A stretch of 44,614 nucleotides of DNA from Candidatus Moranbacteria bacterium RIFOXYA12_FULL_35_19 (GTDB lineage Bacteria > Patescibacteriota > Minisyncoccia > Moranbacterales > UBA2206), in assembly GCA_001784805.1 (NCBI GenBank), contig MFSE01000018.1, forward strand, positions 1-44,614, read 5' to 3'. Below are positions 31,481 through 38,776 of this stretch, piece after piece. The notes below the pieces were generated by a model, which was given only the letters and a program-made list of their open reading frames with translations, had not been told where the DNA came from and ran no database searches. The first letter of the stretch is position 1; every line of letters begins with the position of its first letter. Position numbers and translations under genes: made by a program.

Positions 31481-31528
31481 AACCCCGCAATCTTGCGGGA
31501 TTTTGAGTTTATGGCGTAATAAAAAAAG
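31481..31528. repeat. 48 bp direct repeat, copy 1
   Basis: This is identical to 32342-32389. It contains the hairpin CCCGCAA-TCT-TTGCGGG-like core and ends in a poly-A run that serves as the T-run of a minus-strand terminator. The two copies bracket the 183-residue gene. Confidence 0.92.
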
Positions 31529-31558
31529 AACCCCGCAACCATCGATATGGCTACGGGG
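31521..31558 (-). terminator. Terminator of the 183-residue gene
   Basis: On the minus strand CCCCGTAGCCAT..ATGGTTGCGGGG is followed by TTCTTTTTTTATT. Confidence 0.85.
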
Positions 31559-31588
31559 ACTGCATTTTATAAAATTTTAATATTTTAA

Positions 31589-32140
31589 TTAAGCAACGGC
31601 CAGGTGAAATTCATCGAGTATGTTTCTCATATCCCCATAAAACTCAAGCCACTTTGGGATATTTTCCACTCCACCGCCGGCCATAAAATGACCGACAAGC
31701 GCTACCATCTTGAGTGTTTCTTTTTGTTTTTCAGAAAAACCAAATGTTCTTTTACGAAGTTTTCCGAAGCTCAAACCCCGCGAAACGGGTTCATTCGCAT
31801 GAAGGCGAAGGAGGCTCAATTCTTCCGTAAAATTCATCGGGGTGGCCGCCCTTTTTTCTCCGACTGTATAGCTGGGAAAAGTGATTTTTTTTGAACCCGA
31901 AAAAATCGACCATCGACGTTCTTGGTCCTCAGCAAACCACCCCAAAATCAAATAGATCGCACAGGCATCCTCCCTATCCTTTTGAGCATTATACGTTCTG
32001 AGATCACGCGCATCTAAGCGATCTGCCATACGATCCCTTGCTACCATGCCAACAAAACATACACTATCATTGACATATTGTAACATCACGCTTCCCGGAA
32101 GAAAACTTACTTCCTTTCCTTTTTCTGGTTTTTCCTTCAT
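31589..32140 (-). CDS. Uncharacterised 183-residue protein with strong expression signals
   Basis: The frame starts at ATG 32140 (MKEKPEKGKEV), preceded by AAGGAGG seven bases upstream; nine codons further upstream are not needed. The protein is soluble and without signal peptide or recognised domain. It has a basic, Arg-rich middle (VARDRMADRLDARDLRTY) and a C-terminal helix region ending FYGDMRNILDEFHLAVA. Codon use is more GC-rich than in most of the window. It is bracketed by two identical 48 bp repeats and has its own terminator, so it looks like a self-contained cassette. I cannot assign a function. Confidence 0.65.
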   Translation of the reverse strand: MKEKPEKGKEVSFLPGSVMLQYVNDSVCFVGMVARDRMADRLDARDLRTYNAQKDREDACAIYLILGWFAEDQERRWSIFSGSKKITFPSYTVGEKRAATPMNFTEELSLLRLHANEPVSRGLSFGKLRKRTFGFSEKQKETLKMVALVGHFMAGGGVENIPKWLEFYGDMRNILDEFHLAVA

Positions 32141-32341
32141 GGCCGTGCCTCCTTGTTTAATTTGCATAATAACCTAGGTTTTATTTGCTATTTTATTATA
32201 TTAAAGCAAGATTAATCCTGCTATTATTTTTAAAGTACCAAAAATTATCAAAACAAAAAGCAAAAAAGCCAACCCTCCTTAATTGGTTTAGCTTTTGTTT
32301 CTGCCTCTACCATAGCAAATTTAGACCAGTAGTCAACCCCC

Positions 32342-32389
32342 AACCCCGCAATCTTGCGGGATTTTGAGTTTATGGCGTAATAAAAAAAG
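32342..32389. repeat. 48 bp direct repeat, copy 2
   Basis: This is identical over 48 bases to 31481-31528. It sits at the same place relative to a terminator hairpin (32390-32417). Confidence 0.92.
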
Positions 32390-32417
32390 CCCCGCGGTCA
32401 TATCGACGACTACGGGG
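32382..32417 (-). terminator. Terminator of the zinc-ribbon gene pair
   Basis: On the minus strand CCCCGTAGTCG..CGCGGGG is followed by CTTTTTTTATT. The T-run belongs to the 48 bp repeat. Confidence 0.85.
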
Positions 32418-32439
32418 ATTTTTAATAAAAACCATTTTT

Positions 32440-32679
32440 TTAAAATTCCACTGCTGGTGGTTTTCCATAACACCCGCAGTTTCGACAATCCACCGATAAG
32501 CCAAGAACAAATCCGGTTTTGGATTTATCCGATTTAAGTTTGAAAAATTCCAAAAGACACTGCCCCTTGTCTGCAACTTGAGTTTTGCAATCGGGACAAT
32601 AGAGAGTAACCCATTCCGGCAATTCTACCGAACCACCACCTCCCAAACTCGTTAATCCTATTCGTGTTTTTTGTGGCAT
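32440..32679 (-). CDS. Small zinc-ribbon protein (79 residues)
   Basis: Two Cys pairs, CPDC near residue 28 and CRNCGC near residue 65, are spaced as in a zinc ribbon. The N-terminus (TRIGLTSLGGGGSVELP) is flexible. A good AAGGAGG ribbon binding site precedes the ATG at 32679. It follows the 117-residue zinc-ribbon gene with a 36 bp gap and is followed by a terminator, so the two form an operon. The function is unknown; zinc ribbons often bind nucleic acid or protein partners. Confidence 0.65.
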   Translation of the reverse strand: MPQKTRIGLTSLGGGGSVELPEWVTLYCPDCKTQVADKGQCLLEFFKLKSDKSKTGFVLGLSVDCRNCGCYGKPPAVEF

Positions 32680-32715
32680 TATCCTAACCTCCTTTTAGAA
32701 AAATAACATACATAA

Positions 32716-33069
32716 TCACCTTGGCCATGGGTATGCATCGTTTAAAAAAACATAGCATGGTTCACCTTCAATTATAACGATCCAATATATAAATTCCTCC
32801 CCAGTACCATCTCGAAGGCGAATCTCATGAGAAGAATTTGCTGATAAAATAATAATTTGATTGGAAATTTCATCAAAAAACATCGTGTACCAATCTTTAT
32901 CATCAGGATCCATTTTTTCAAAAACACTTGGACATTGTTGAAGAGGCGAAACCGAAGCACTAATGCCACAATTAGGACATCCATCCTCATGTTGCAAGAA
33001 AATTTTCCCACAACCATTACATTGATGAGAGTATCCTAATTTCATTTCAAGCGACATTTCATTATGCAT
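32716..33069 (-). CDS. Small zinc-ribbon protein (117 residues)
   Basis: An N-terminal zinc ribbon (CNGCGKIF...CPNCG, residues about 17-35) is followed by a beta-rich domain (about 55-117) with aromatic residues, including the ending NDAYPWPR. AGGAGG lies nine bases before the ATG at 33069, directly behind the stop of a 15-codon leader frame (33088-33135). The family is not recognised. It may be under control of the palindrome at 33281-33308. Confidence 0.6.
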   Translation of the reverse strand: MHNEMSLEMKLGYSHQCNGCGKIFLQHEDGCPNCGISASVSPLQQCPSVFEKMDPDDKDWYTMFFDEISNQIIILSANSSHEIRLRDGTGEEFIYWIVIIEGEPCYVFLNDAYPWPR

Positions 33070-33087
33070 AGCGACAATCCTCCTATT

Positions 33088-33135
33088 TTAAGGTTTTTCA
33101 GTCTGTATATTTAATTTAAAAAGAACAGCCACCAT
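33088..33135 (-). CDS. Possible 15-residue leader peptide
   Basis: ATG at 33135 follows a GGAGG 8 bases upstream and encodes MVAVLFKLNIQTEKP, ending at TAA 33088-33090. The AGGAGG of the next gene begins three bases after the stop. Spacing and signals suggest translational coupling or leader control of the zinc-ribbon operon. Confidence 0.4.
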   Translation of the reverse strand: MVAVLFKLNIQTEKP

Positions 33136-33280
33136 GACTGCTCCCTCCACTCCAGCCAAAGTTAACTAAACCTTAGCCTAAACAACCCAAAAAATCAAGC
33201 TCTCGCAAAAATACTTACCCCAATAAATTTATTACACAACCACTTACACTAATTACCCAACTAAAACCCCAACCTAATCT

Positions 33281-33308
33281 ATCCTTAAATACTCCAGTAT
33301 TTAAGGAT
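33281..33308. promoter_or_regulatory. Palindromic operator candidate 1
   Basis: ATCCTTAAATACT-CC-AGTATTTAAGGAT has 13 bp perfect arms. A near-identical copy lies at 33696-33723. The two flank the winged-helix gene; this copy is upstream of the zinc-ribbon operon. Confidence 0.65.
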
Positions 33309-33341
33309 GAATATTTCTTGATAAATATTTTTTAAGACAAA

Positions 33342-33653
33342 TTATCTTTTCTGAAATGTTTTGAGAAATTGAACGAATATTTTTCCATAAGGCGAAAGCG
33401 TGTGTTTTACAAAATTGCCTTGGTATTTTTTATTGACCAATCCTGCTTGGTAAAGCCGGCGAGTATGCTCCCCGATAGTTTTAGGATTAGCTTTTATTTT
33501 TTCAATTATCCCATCCAGCGTAATACCCTTGTCATCACTAATAATTAAAAGTATCTCAATACGGTGATGATTAGCCATCCCTTTCAAATGCCTTTCCATT
33601 TGCTTGGGAGTCTTAATATTCTTCTCAATTTTTTGGCGTTTTTTTGCCAGCAT
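33342..33653 (-). CDS. Small winged-helix transcriptional regulator
   Basis: This 103-residue DNA-binding protein is of ArsR/PadR type. A basic N-terminal helix (AKKRQKIEKNIKTP) leads into MANHHRIEILLIISDDKGITLDGIIEKI, a recognition helix (ANPKTIGEHTRRLYQAGLV) and a wing (GNFVKHTLSPYG). There are no Cys metal sites, so it is not a classical metal sensor. A palindrome (33696-33723) lies 43 bp upstream of its ATG, overlapping the likely promoter, and a twin lies downstream at 33281-33308. Autoregulation plus control of the zinc-ribbon operon is the likely scheme. It follows the ABC exporter genes. Confidence 0.75.
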   Translation of the reverse strand: MLAKKRQKIEKNIKTPKQMERHLKGMANHHRIEILLIISDDKGITLDGIIEKIKANPKTIGEHTRRLYQAGLVNKKYQGNFVKHTLSPYGKIFVQFLKTFQKR

Positions 33654-33695
33654 TGTTTTGCTTTATTTTCTTATTAATTTTACCCCAAAATATCT

Positions 33696-33723
33696 ATCCT
33701 TAAAAACTCCAGTATTTAAGGAT
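33696..33723. promoter_or_regulatory. Palindromic operator candidate 2
   Basis: ATCCTTAAAAACT-CC-AGTATTTAAGGAT differs by one base from copy 1. It lies between the end of the exporter operon and the regulator start. Confidence 0.65.
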
Positions 33724-33765
33724 GATTATATGGGCAATAATGTAATAGATATTTATTTGCATAAT

Positions 33766-35022
33766 TTATTCTTTCCTAAGTGCGTCCATTGGCGAAAGTA
33801 AGGAGGCTTTACGAGCAGGGTAATATCCAAAAATAATTCCCGTAAGTGCGGAAAATCCCAAACCAATAGTCGCCGACCACCAAGTAATGGAAAATTTCAA
33901 ATTAAAACCATAACTAAAAGCCACGATTTCCCCAATTTTGGAAATTCCAAGACCTAAAATAAATCCAATGATCCCGCCCAGCAGTGTGATAAAAATTGCT
34001 TCGAAAAGAAATTGAAAAAGTATTTGGGAATTTTTGGCGCCGATTGATTTTTTGAGTCCGATTTCAAATGTCCGCTCCGTAACTGTTACATACATCACAT
34101 TCATAATCCCCACTCCCCCAACAATCAGTGAAATAGAAGTAAGCGCAATGAGCAAAAGATTAACCGAGAAAAAAACTTTATCAAGAATTTCTAAAACTTC
34201 CACGATTGAATTGACTGCAAAATCATCATCTTCCGGATTAGTAATATCATGCTGTTCTCTCAAAACATCCGTTGCATTCAAAATAGTCAGATCAAGCTTT
34301 CCCATATCTTTAATTTTAAAAATTGCAAATTGAATATAATCAATGCCGGCTAATTTTTTTTGCACTGTTTGAAGCGGAATATAAACTGTTCCATCAAAAT
34401 TAAAAAATCCAGTCGAGCCTCTTTCTTTCAGCACTCCAACTACCCGATAAGTCTGCCCTTTTACTTTTACATTTTTTCCTACCGCCTCACTTTCTCCAAA
34501 AAAATCTTTCTTCACTTCCGATCCCAAAACAATTACTTGTTGGAGCCCATCATCATCTTCTTCGCTAAACATAACTCCTGATTCAATTTCAGCTTTTTTG
34601 TCCGCCTCTGTTACTCCGGCCGTTGTTCCCATTATATAAACTTGCTTGTTTTTATTCTCATAACTTATTATTTGCTGATTCATAATAGCAGCGTACCAAG
34701 CTCCAACATTTTGAAGTTCAGCAATTTTTTTCGCATCTTCCAATTTAAAAGTAGTAATTTGCGATCCGCCCACTTGACCAGAAGCATTTTGCGAAGAAGT
34801 TTTGGAAACTTTCGGCACCTTAACTTCAATTTCTATAATATCACTTCCAAAAGACGACACTTGATCAACTAAAAAAGTTTTTACACCGGTTCCAAATGAC
34901 AAAACTAAAATCACACTCAAAACACCAATCACGATTCCAAGAAGCGACAAAATCGTCCGCCCTAAATTATTGCGCAGACTTTTTGATGCAAGTTTAATTG
35001 GAACTAAAAATTCATGAAGCAT
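33766..35022 (-). CDS. MacB-like ABC transporter permease (second copy)
   Basis: This 418-residue permease of the MacB/FtsX type has one N-terminal helix (about 22-45), a large extracytoplasmic MacB periplasmic-core domain (about 50-275) and three C-terminal helices with the conserved SLIVGGVGIMNVMYVTVTER and PARKASLLSPMDALR motifs. It works with the ATPase at 36401-37123. It is a paralogue of the neighbouring permease (about the same length and motifs), so the complex may be a heterodimer. Confidence 0.92.
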   Translation of the reverse strand: MLHEFLVPIKLASKSLRNNLGRTILSLLGIVIGVLSVILVLSFGTGVKTFLVDQVSSFGSDIIEIEVKVPKVSKTSSQNASGQVGGSQITTFKLEDAKKIAELQNVGAWYAAIMNQQIISYENKNKQVYIMGTTAGVTEADKKAEIESGVMFSEEDDDGLQQVIVLGSEVKKDFFGESEAVGKNVKVKGQTYRVVGVLKERGSTGFFNFDGTVYIPLQTVQKKLAGIDYIQFAIFKIKDMGKLDLTILNATDVLREQHDITNPEDDDFAVNSIVEVLEILDKVFFSVNLLLIALTSISLIVGGVGIMNVMYVTVTERTFEIGLKKSIGAKNSQILFQFLFEAIFITLLGGIIGFILGLGISKIGEIVAFSYGFNLKFSITWWSATIGLGFSALTGIIFGYYPARKASLLSPMDALRKE

Positions 35023-35025
35023 AAT

Positions 35026-35080
35026 AGCATATTAACATATTAGCATTTTGTTAAATGTTAAAATGTTAAAATGTTAAAAT
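35026..35080. repeat. TTAAAATG word-repeat spacer
   Basis: Words aatgttaaaatgttaaaatg on one side and catattaacatattagcat on the other form an inverted set between the two permease genes. The spacer at 36332-36396 uses the same words. Confidence 0.65.
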
Positions 35081-35082
35081 GA

Positions 35083-36330
35083 CTATTCGTATCTCAACGC
35101 CTCCATCGGAGAAATCTTAGAAGCTTTATAGGCGGGATAAAATCCAAAAATAATTCCGATTGTTATTGAAATCAAACAGGCCACTACTATCGATTGCCAA
35201 GAAATTATAAATGGCCAAGTGTATTGCAAAGATTGAATAATCACCGCAGAAATACCAGAAATTACAACACCAATAATAATTCCAATAATACCGCCCAGAA
35301 AAGAAATAAAAGTAGATTCGATTAAAAATTGCGTCCAAACATCACTATTTTTCGCGCCCACCGCTTTTCGCAGTCCCACTTCACGAACCCTTTGATTGAC
35401 CGCTAAAAGCATAATATTCATAATCCCCACTCCTCCAACAATCAGTGAAATAGTTCCAATGGCTAAAAGAAAATAGCGAAGCACATCTGTCACTTGAGTA
35501 ATTATCTTGACCGCCGAAGCCAAATCGCGCACAGAAAAATCATCATTAGCAGGATCATCGATATCGTGCCGTTCTCTTAGCGTGGTCATTATATTTTCTT
35601 TAGCGGAAGAAATAAGTTTAGTATCTCTTACCTTAAGACGGATAAAGGCTAAATGATCAATGCCTAAAAAAAGTTTTTGCGCAGTTTTAAGTGGAACAAA
35701 AATTGCATCATCTTGACTAGCCAAACCAAAAGAAGTCGAGCCTCTTTTTTTGAGCACTCCGATAACAGTAAAATTTTGCTCCTTAAGTTTTACAACTTTT
35801 CCAATTGGATCTGTACCAGAAAAAAGATCTTCCACTAAATTAGCGCCTAAAACCGCTACTCTAGACATATTAGTTTCTTCATCTTTAGTATAAAATCTTC
35901 CACTGACTATTTCAGAATTTTCGACATCAACATAACTAGCCGTCGTCCCTTCAAAAGAAGTGTTTAAATCCGTTCCGTTATAAACAGCTGAAACTGTTCC
36001 TAGAACATATCCCGCCGCATCTTCCGCTTCCGGAACATTTTTTCCATTTCGAAGCGCTTCCAAATCATCATATTTTAAAGTAGTAATAGAAATTCCCATC
36101 GCAGTCGCTGGCGGACCTTTTTCATCTGATGCCCCTGGCAAGACTCCAATTAAATTTGAACCGATGCCCGTTATTTGATCCAAGATTAAAGCTTGCGCCG
36201 ATTGGCCAATCGCCATAATAATAATCACCGACGCCACGCCAATTACCACGCCCAAAATCGTCAAAAAAGAGCGGAATTTCGCCGCCAATAAATATTTTAG
36301 GGAAATTTTAATCGGAGAAAGAATGTTCAT
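35083..36330 (-). CDS. MacB-like ABC transporter permease (first copy)
   Basis: This 415-residue permease has the same layout as the downstream copy: an N-terminal helix, an extracytoplasmic core and three C-terminal helices (SLIVGGVGIMNIMLLAVNQR, PAYKASKISPMEALR). In MacB-type systems the permease transmits ATP-driven mechanical motion to the membrane fusion protein and exports peptides, lipoproteins or drugs. The substrate here is unknown. Confidence 0.92.
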   Translation of the reverse strand: MNILSPIKISLKYLLAAKFRSFLTILGVVIGVASVIIIMAIGQSAQALILDQITGIGSNLIGVLPGASDEKGPPATAMGISITTLKYDDLEALRNGKNVPEAEDAAGYVLGTVSAVYNGTDLNTSFEGTTASYVDVENSEIVSGRFYTKDEETNMSRVAVLGANLVEDLFSGTDPIGKVVKLKEQNFTVIGVLKKRGSTSFGLASQDDAIFVPLKTAQKLFLGIDHLAFIRLKVRDTKLISSAKENIMTTLRERHDIDDPANDDFSVRDLASAVKIITQVTDVLRYFLLAIGTISLIVGGVGIMNIMLLAVNQRVREVGLRKAVGAKNSDVWTQFLIESTFISFLGGIIGIIIGVVISGISAVIIQSLQYTWPFIISWQSIVVACLISITIGIIFGFYPAYKASKISPMEALRYE

Positions 36331-36331
36331 A

Positions 36332-36396
36332 TTAACATTTTAACATTTTAGCATATTAGCATCTTGTTAAAATGCTAAAATGTTAATATGCTAAAG
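36332..36396. repeat. TTAACATTTTAACATT word-repeat hairpin
   Basis: attaacattttaacattttagcatattagcat faces its inverted counterpart atgctaaaatgttaatatgct. Confidence 0.7.
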
Positions 36397-36400
36397 CAAT

Positions 36401-37123
36401 TTATTTCAACAATTCGCTTTCTCCATCCGCAATCCTTCTATTTTTCACCGGATCATCGGCCACAATCTCTCCATCTTTCATATAAATTATTCTTTTAGCG
36501 TGCTCGGCAGTATAAGTTTCATGGGTAACCAAAATTATTGTTCGTCCTTTATTATTTAAGTCTTGCAAAATTTTCATTACTTGAAGACCCGACTTGGAAT
36601 CCAAGTTTCCTGTTGGTTCATCGGCAAAAATAATTTCCGGATCATTGACCAAGGCGCGAGCAATGGCCACTCTTTGCTTTTCTCCGCCAGAGAGTTGATT
36701 GGAAAGATATTTTTCCCGATGTTCCATTCCAACCGATTTCAAAGCTTGTAATACTTTATTTTTATTTTTTCCATCCGGAGTTGCGTCATAAAGAAGTGGC
36801 AATTCTACATTTTCAAAAACCGAAGTGCGCGGAAGAAGATTGAATGATTGAAAAACAAAACCAATTTTTTTATTTCTAAAATTAGCTAGGGTATCATCAT
36901 CAAATTCAACTGTGTCCCGGCCATCAAAAAAATATTTTCCTTCCGTTGGTCGATCCAAAAGGCCAAGGACTTGCATCAAAGTTGATTTCCCACTTCCGCT
37001 CGGCCCCATAATCGCCAAAAATTCTCCCTTCTCCACAAAAAAATTCGCCTTACAAAGCGCTGGCGTTTTCACCCCCTCATTTTCATAAGTTTTGCAAAGA
37101 TTTTGAACTTGAATTAAAGACAT
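36401..37123 (-). CDS. MacB-type ABC transporter ATPase
   Basis: This 240-residue ATPase has Walker [10 protein letters not shown], the Q-loop VFQSFNLLP, signature LSGGEKQRV, Walker [10 protein letters not shown] and an H-loop (VTHETY), all typical of the LolD/MacB subfamily. The ATG at 37123 ([11 protein letters not shown]) is preferred over an upstream TTG. It lies 8 bases behind the membrane fusion gene and in front of two permease genes. Confidence 0.95.
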   Translation of the reverse strand: MSLIQVQNLCKTYENEGVKTPALCKANFFVEKGEFLAIMGPSGSGKSTLMQVLGLLDRPTEGKYFFDGRDTVEFDDDTLANFRNKKIGFVFQSFNLLPRTSVFENVELPLLYDATPDGKNKNKVLQALKSVGMEHREKYLSNQLSGGEKQRVAIARALVNDPEIIFADEPTGNLDSKSGLQVMKILQDLNNKGRTIILVTHETYTAEHAKRIIYMKDGEIVADDPVKNRRIADGESELLK

Positions 37124-37131
37124 AAACAAAA

Positions 37132-38130
37132 TTATTTTTCATTCGTCAATACCACCACATTTTCCCCACCGCTTAAGCCAGAAATAATTTCTACCATTCC
37201 ATCATCGCCCCTAAGTCCAGTTTTTACATTTATTTTTTCTGTTATATTATCAGACTTTAGTATTTCTACATATTCCTGGCCGTTATCATTTTTCACTGCA
37301 CGAATTGGCGCCATAACCACATTATTTTTTTCCGCCGTATTGATATCCGCATCTGCGCTCATACCAATTTTCAATCGCTCATCTAGCTTGGCTAATTTTA
37401 TTTTTATTTTATAATAAACCACATCAGAAATAACCGTTGAAGCTGGCTCAATTTCAAAAACTTCTCCCGCCAATTCTTCATCACTTGGTAAGGCATCAAA
37501 AGTTATCATTGCTTTTTGCCCAATTTTCACATCCACAATATCCGATTCCGGAACATCTAATTGAACAAATGGTTCGCCTAAACTAGAAACAGTCAAAACA
37601 GACGCATTCGCCACAGCATTTTCTCCTAGCTCAATATTTTTTTTCGTCACAATACCGTCCATCGGCGAATAAAGAACTGTATCGCCGATTTGCTTTTTTA
37701 TTTCATTAATTGCTCCTTCTGATTCTTTTATCTGCGCTCTTTGCGCTTCTCGCTGCGCATGGTTATATGTGCCATCCCTGTTTTTCATATTTTTCAAAGT
37801 TTCATTCTGCGCTTCAAGCTCATGCTTAGCCTGCTCTAGTTGTTCCAATAATATTCCTTTGTCAATTACTGCGATTTTTTGCCCCTTTATAATATTATCG
37901 CCCACATCAACAAAAATATATTCTACTCGCCCGCTTAATTTAAAAGCTAAGTCTGATTCAATTTCAGGTTTGATTTCCCCTGTGGCCGAAACCGTTTTAG
38001 CGATTGTCCCGACTTTCGCCGTTTCCGTTGTATAATCAATTTTCACCGGTCGAGTTTTCCAATAATAAATTCCACCAATAATTAAAACTATTAGAGCCAA
38101 AATTACATAAGTTTTCTTTTTACGAAACAT
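37132..38130 (-). CDS. Membrane fusion protein (HlyD/MacA-like)
   Basis: This 332-residue periplasmic-adaptor-type protein has an N-terminal membrane anchor (about 5-22), a biotinyl-lipoyl-like half-motif (ATGEIKPEIESDLAFKLSGRVEYIFVDVGDNI is the region, about 50-80), a helical hairpin (about 95-140), the second half-motif (YSPMDGIVTKKNIELGENA) and a beta-barrel C-terminal part. CPR bacteria appear to lack a normal outer membrane, so it probably works as an envelope-spanning adaptor. It is the first gene of the exporter operon. Confidence 0.9.
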   Translation of the reverse strand: MFRKKKTYVILALIVLIIGGIYYWKTRPVKIDYTTETAKVGTIAKTVSATGEIKPEIESDLAFKLSGRVEYIFVDVGDNIIKGQKIAVIDKGILLEQLEQAKHELEAQNETLKNMKNRDGTYNHAQREAQRAQIKESEGAINEIKKQIGDTVLYSPMDGIVTKKNIELGENAVANASVLTVSSLGEPFVQLDVPESDIVDVKIGQKAMITFDALPSDEELAGEVFEIEPASTVISDVVYYKIKIKLAKLDERLKIGMSADADINTAEKNNVVMAPIRAVKNDNGQEYVEILKSDNITEKINVKTGLRGDDGMVEIISGLSGGENVVVLTNEK

Positions 38131-38157
38131 AATTTAAAATTACAACTAATTAAAAAT

Positions 38158-38228
38158 TGTCATCCTGAACAAGTTTTCAGGATCTTCTCAATGAGATAGT
38201 GAGATGCTGAAATAAATTCAGCATGACA
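38158..38228. repeat. Dispersed repeat A, copy 3
   Basis: GTCATCCTGAACAAG..TTTTCAGGATC and ATGCTGAAATAAATTCAGCATGAC, with a longer centre than the other copies. Confidence 0.85.
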
Positions 38229-38235
38229 CAATCTA

Positions 38236-38667
38236 TTATAATAGATTTCCCTGTTTCTCCTTCGCATCCAACGCTTCATTCACCAAAGCATCCGCAACTT
38301 TATTCTCTTCTCTTGGTATATGTTTAAATATAACATTTTTGAAGTCTAACATCAAATTCCAAATTTCAATGAAATTCTTCTGCACATTTTCGTCTTTGAT
38401 TTTGTATTCATGATTCATTTGTTTCACAATCAGTTCACTGTCCAAATTGCATTCGATTTCATATTGCTTGGTTTTATCTTTGCCCAAAAGTTGTTTCAAT
38501 TTTTTGAGGCCATATATCAAAGCTGAATATTCCGCCACATTGTTTGTTGCTTCGCCAATATACTCGCCGTATTTTTTCTCCAAAGTTTCCACATAAACTC
38601 CAATTCCTGCCGGCCCAGGATTCCCTCGTGATCCACCATCAGTAAATATTTTTATAAAATTTTGCAT
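38236..38667 (-). CDS. rnhA: Ribonuclease HI-type protein
   Basis: This 143-residue RNase H-fold enzyme cleaves RNA in RNA-DNA hybrids. The four acidic catalytic positions are visible: TDGGSRGNPGPA (Asp, near residue 9), NNVAEYSAL (Glu), NLDSELIVKQM (Asp) and ENKVADALVNEALD (Asp). It has no N-terminal hybrid-binding domain. It lies downstream of recJ in the same direction, another nuclease of replication and repair. Confidence 0.9.
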   Translation of the reverse strand: MQNFIKIFTDGGSRGNPGPAGIGVYVETLEKKYGEYIGEATNNVAEYSALIYGLKKLKQLLGKDKTKQYEIECNLDSELIVKQMNHEYKIKDENVQKNFIEIWNLMLDFKNVIFKHIPREENKVADALVNEALDAKEKQGNLL

Positions 38668-38675
38668 AAAATTTT

Positions 38676-38760
38676 GTCATTGCGAGGGAGCGTAGCGACC
38701 GTGGCAATCTCAGATTTATACTAATAAAACAAGATTGCTTCGCTACGCTCGCAATGACAG
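38676..38760. repeat. Dispersed repeat B, copy 1 (GTCATTGCGAG type)
   Basis: The element is bounded by GTCATTGCGAGGGAG and CTCGCAATGAC with internal GGCAATCTC and AAGATTGCTTCG. A second copy with extra inserted palindromes lies at 43268-43388. Confidence 0.85.
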
Positions 38761-38776
38761 TTTATAATAAATTTAT

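Noticed and set aside
31380-31490. Upstream extension of the single-span membrane protein
   Set aside because: The extra 37 codons come from the ATTCGCAT element and its inserted palindrome.
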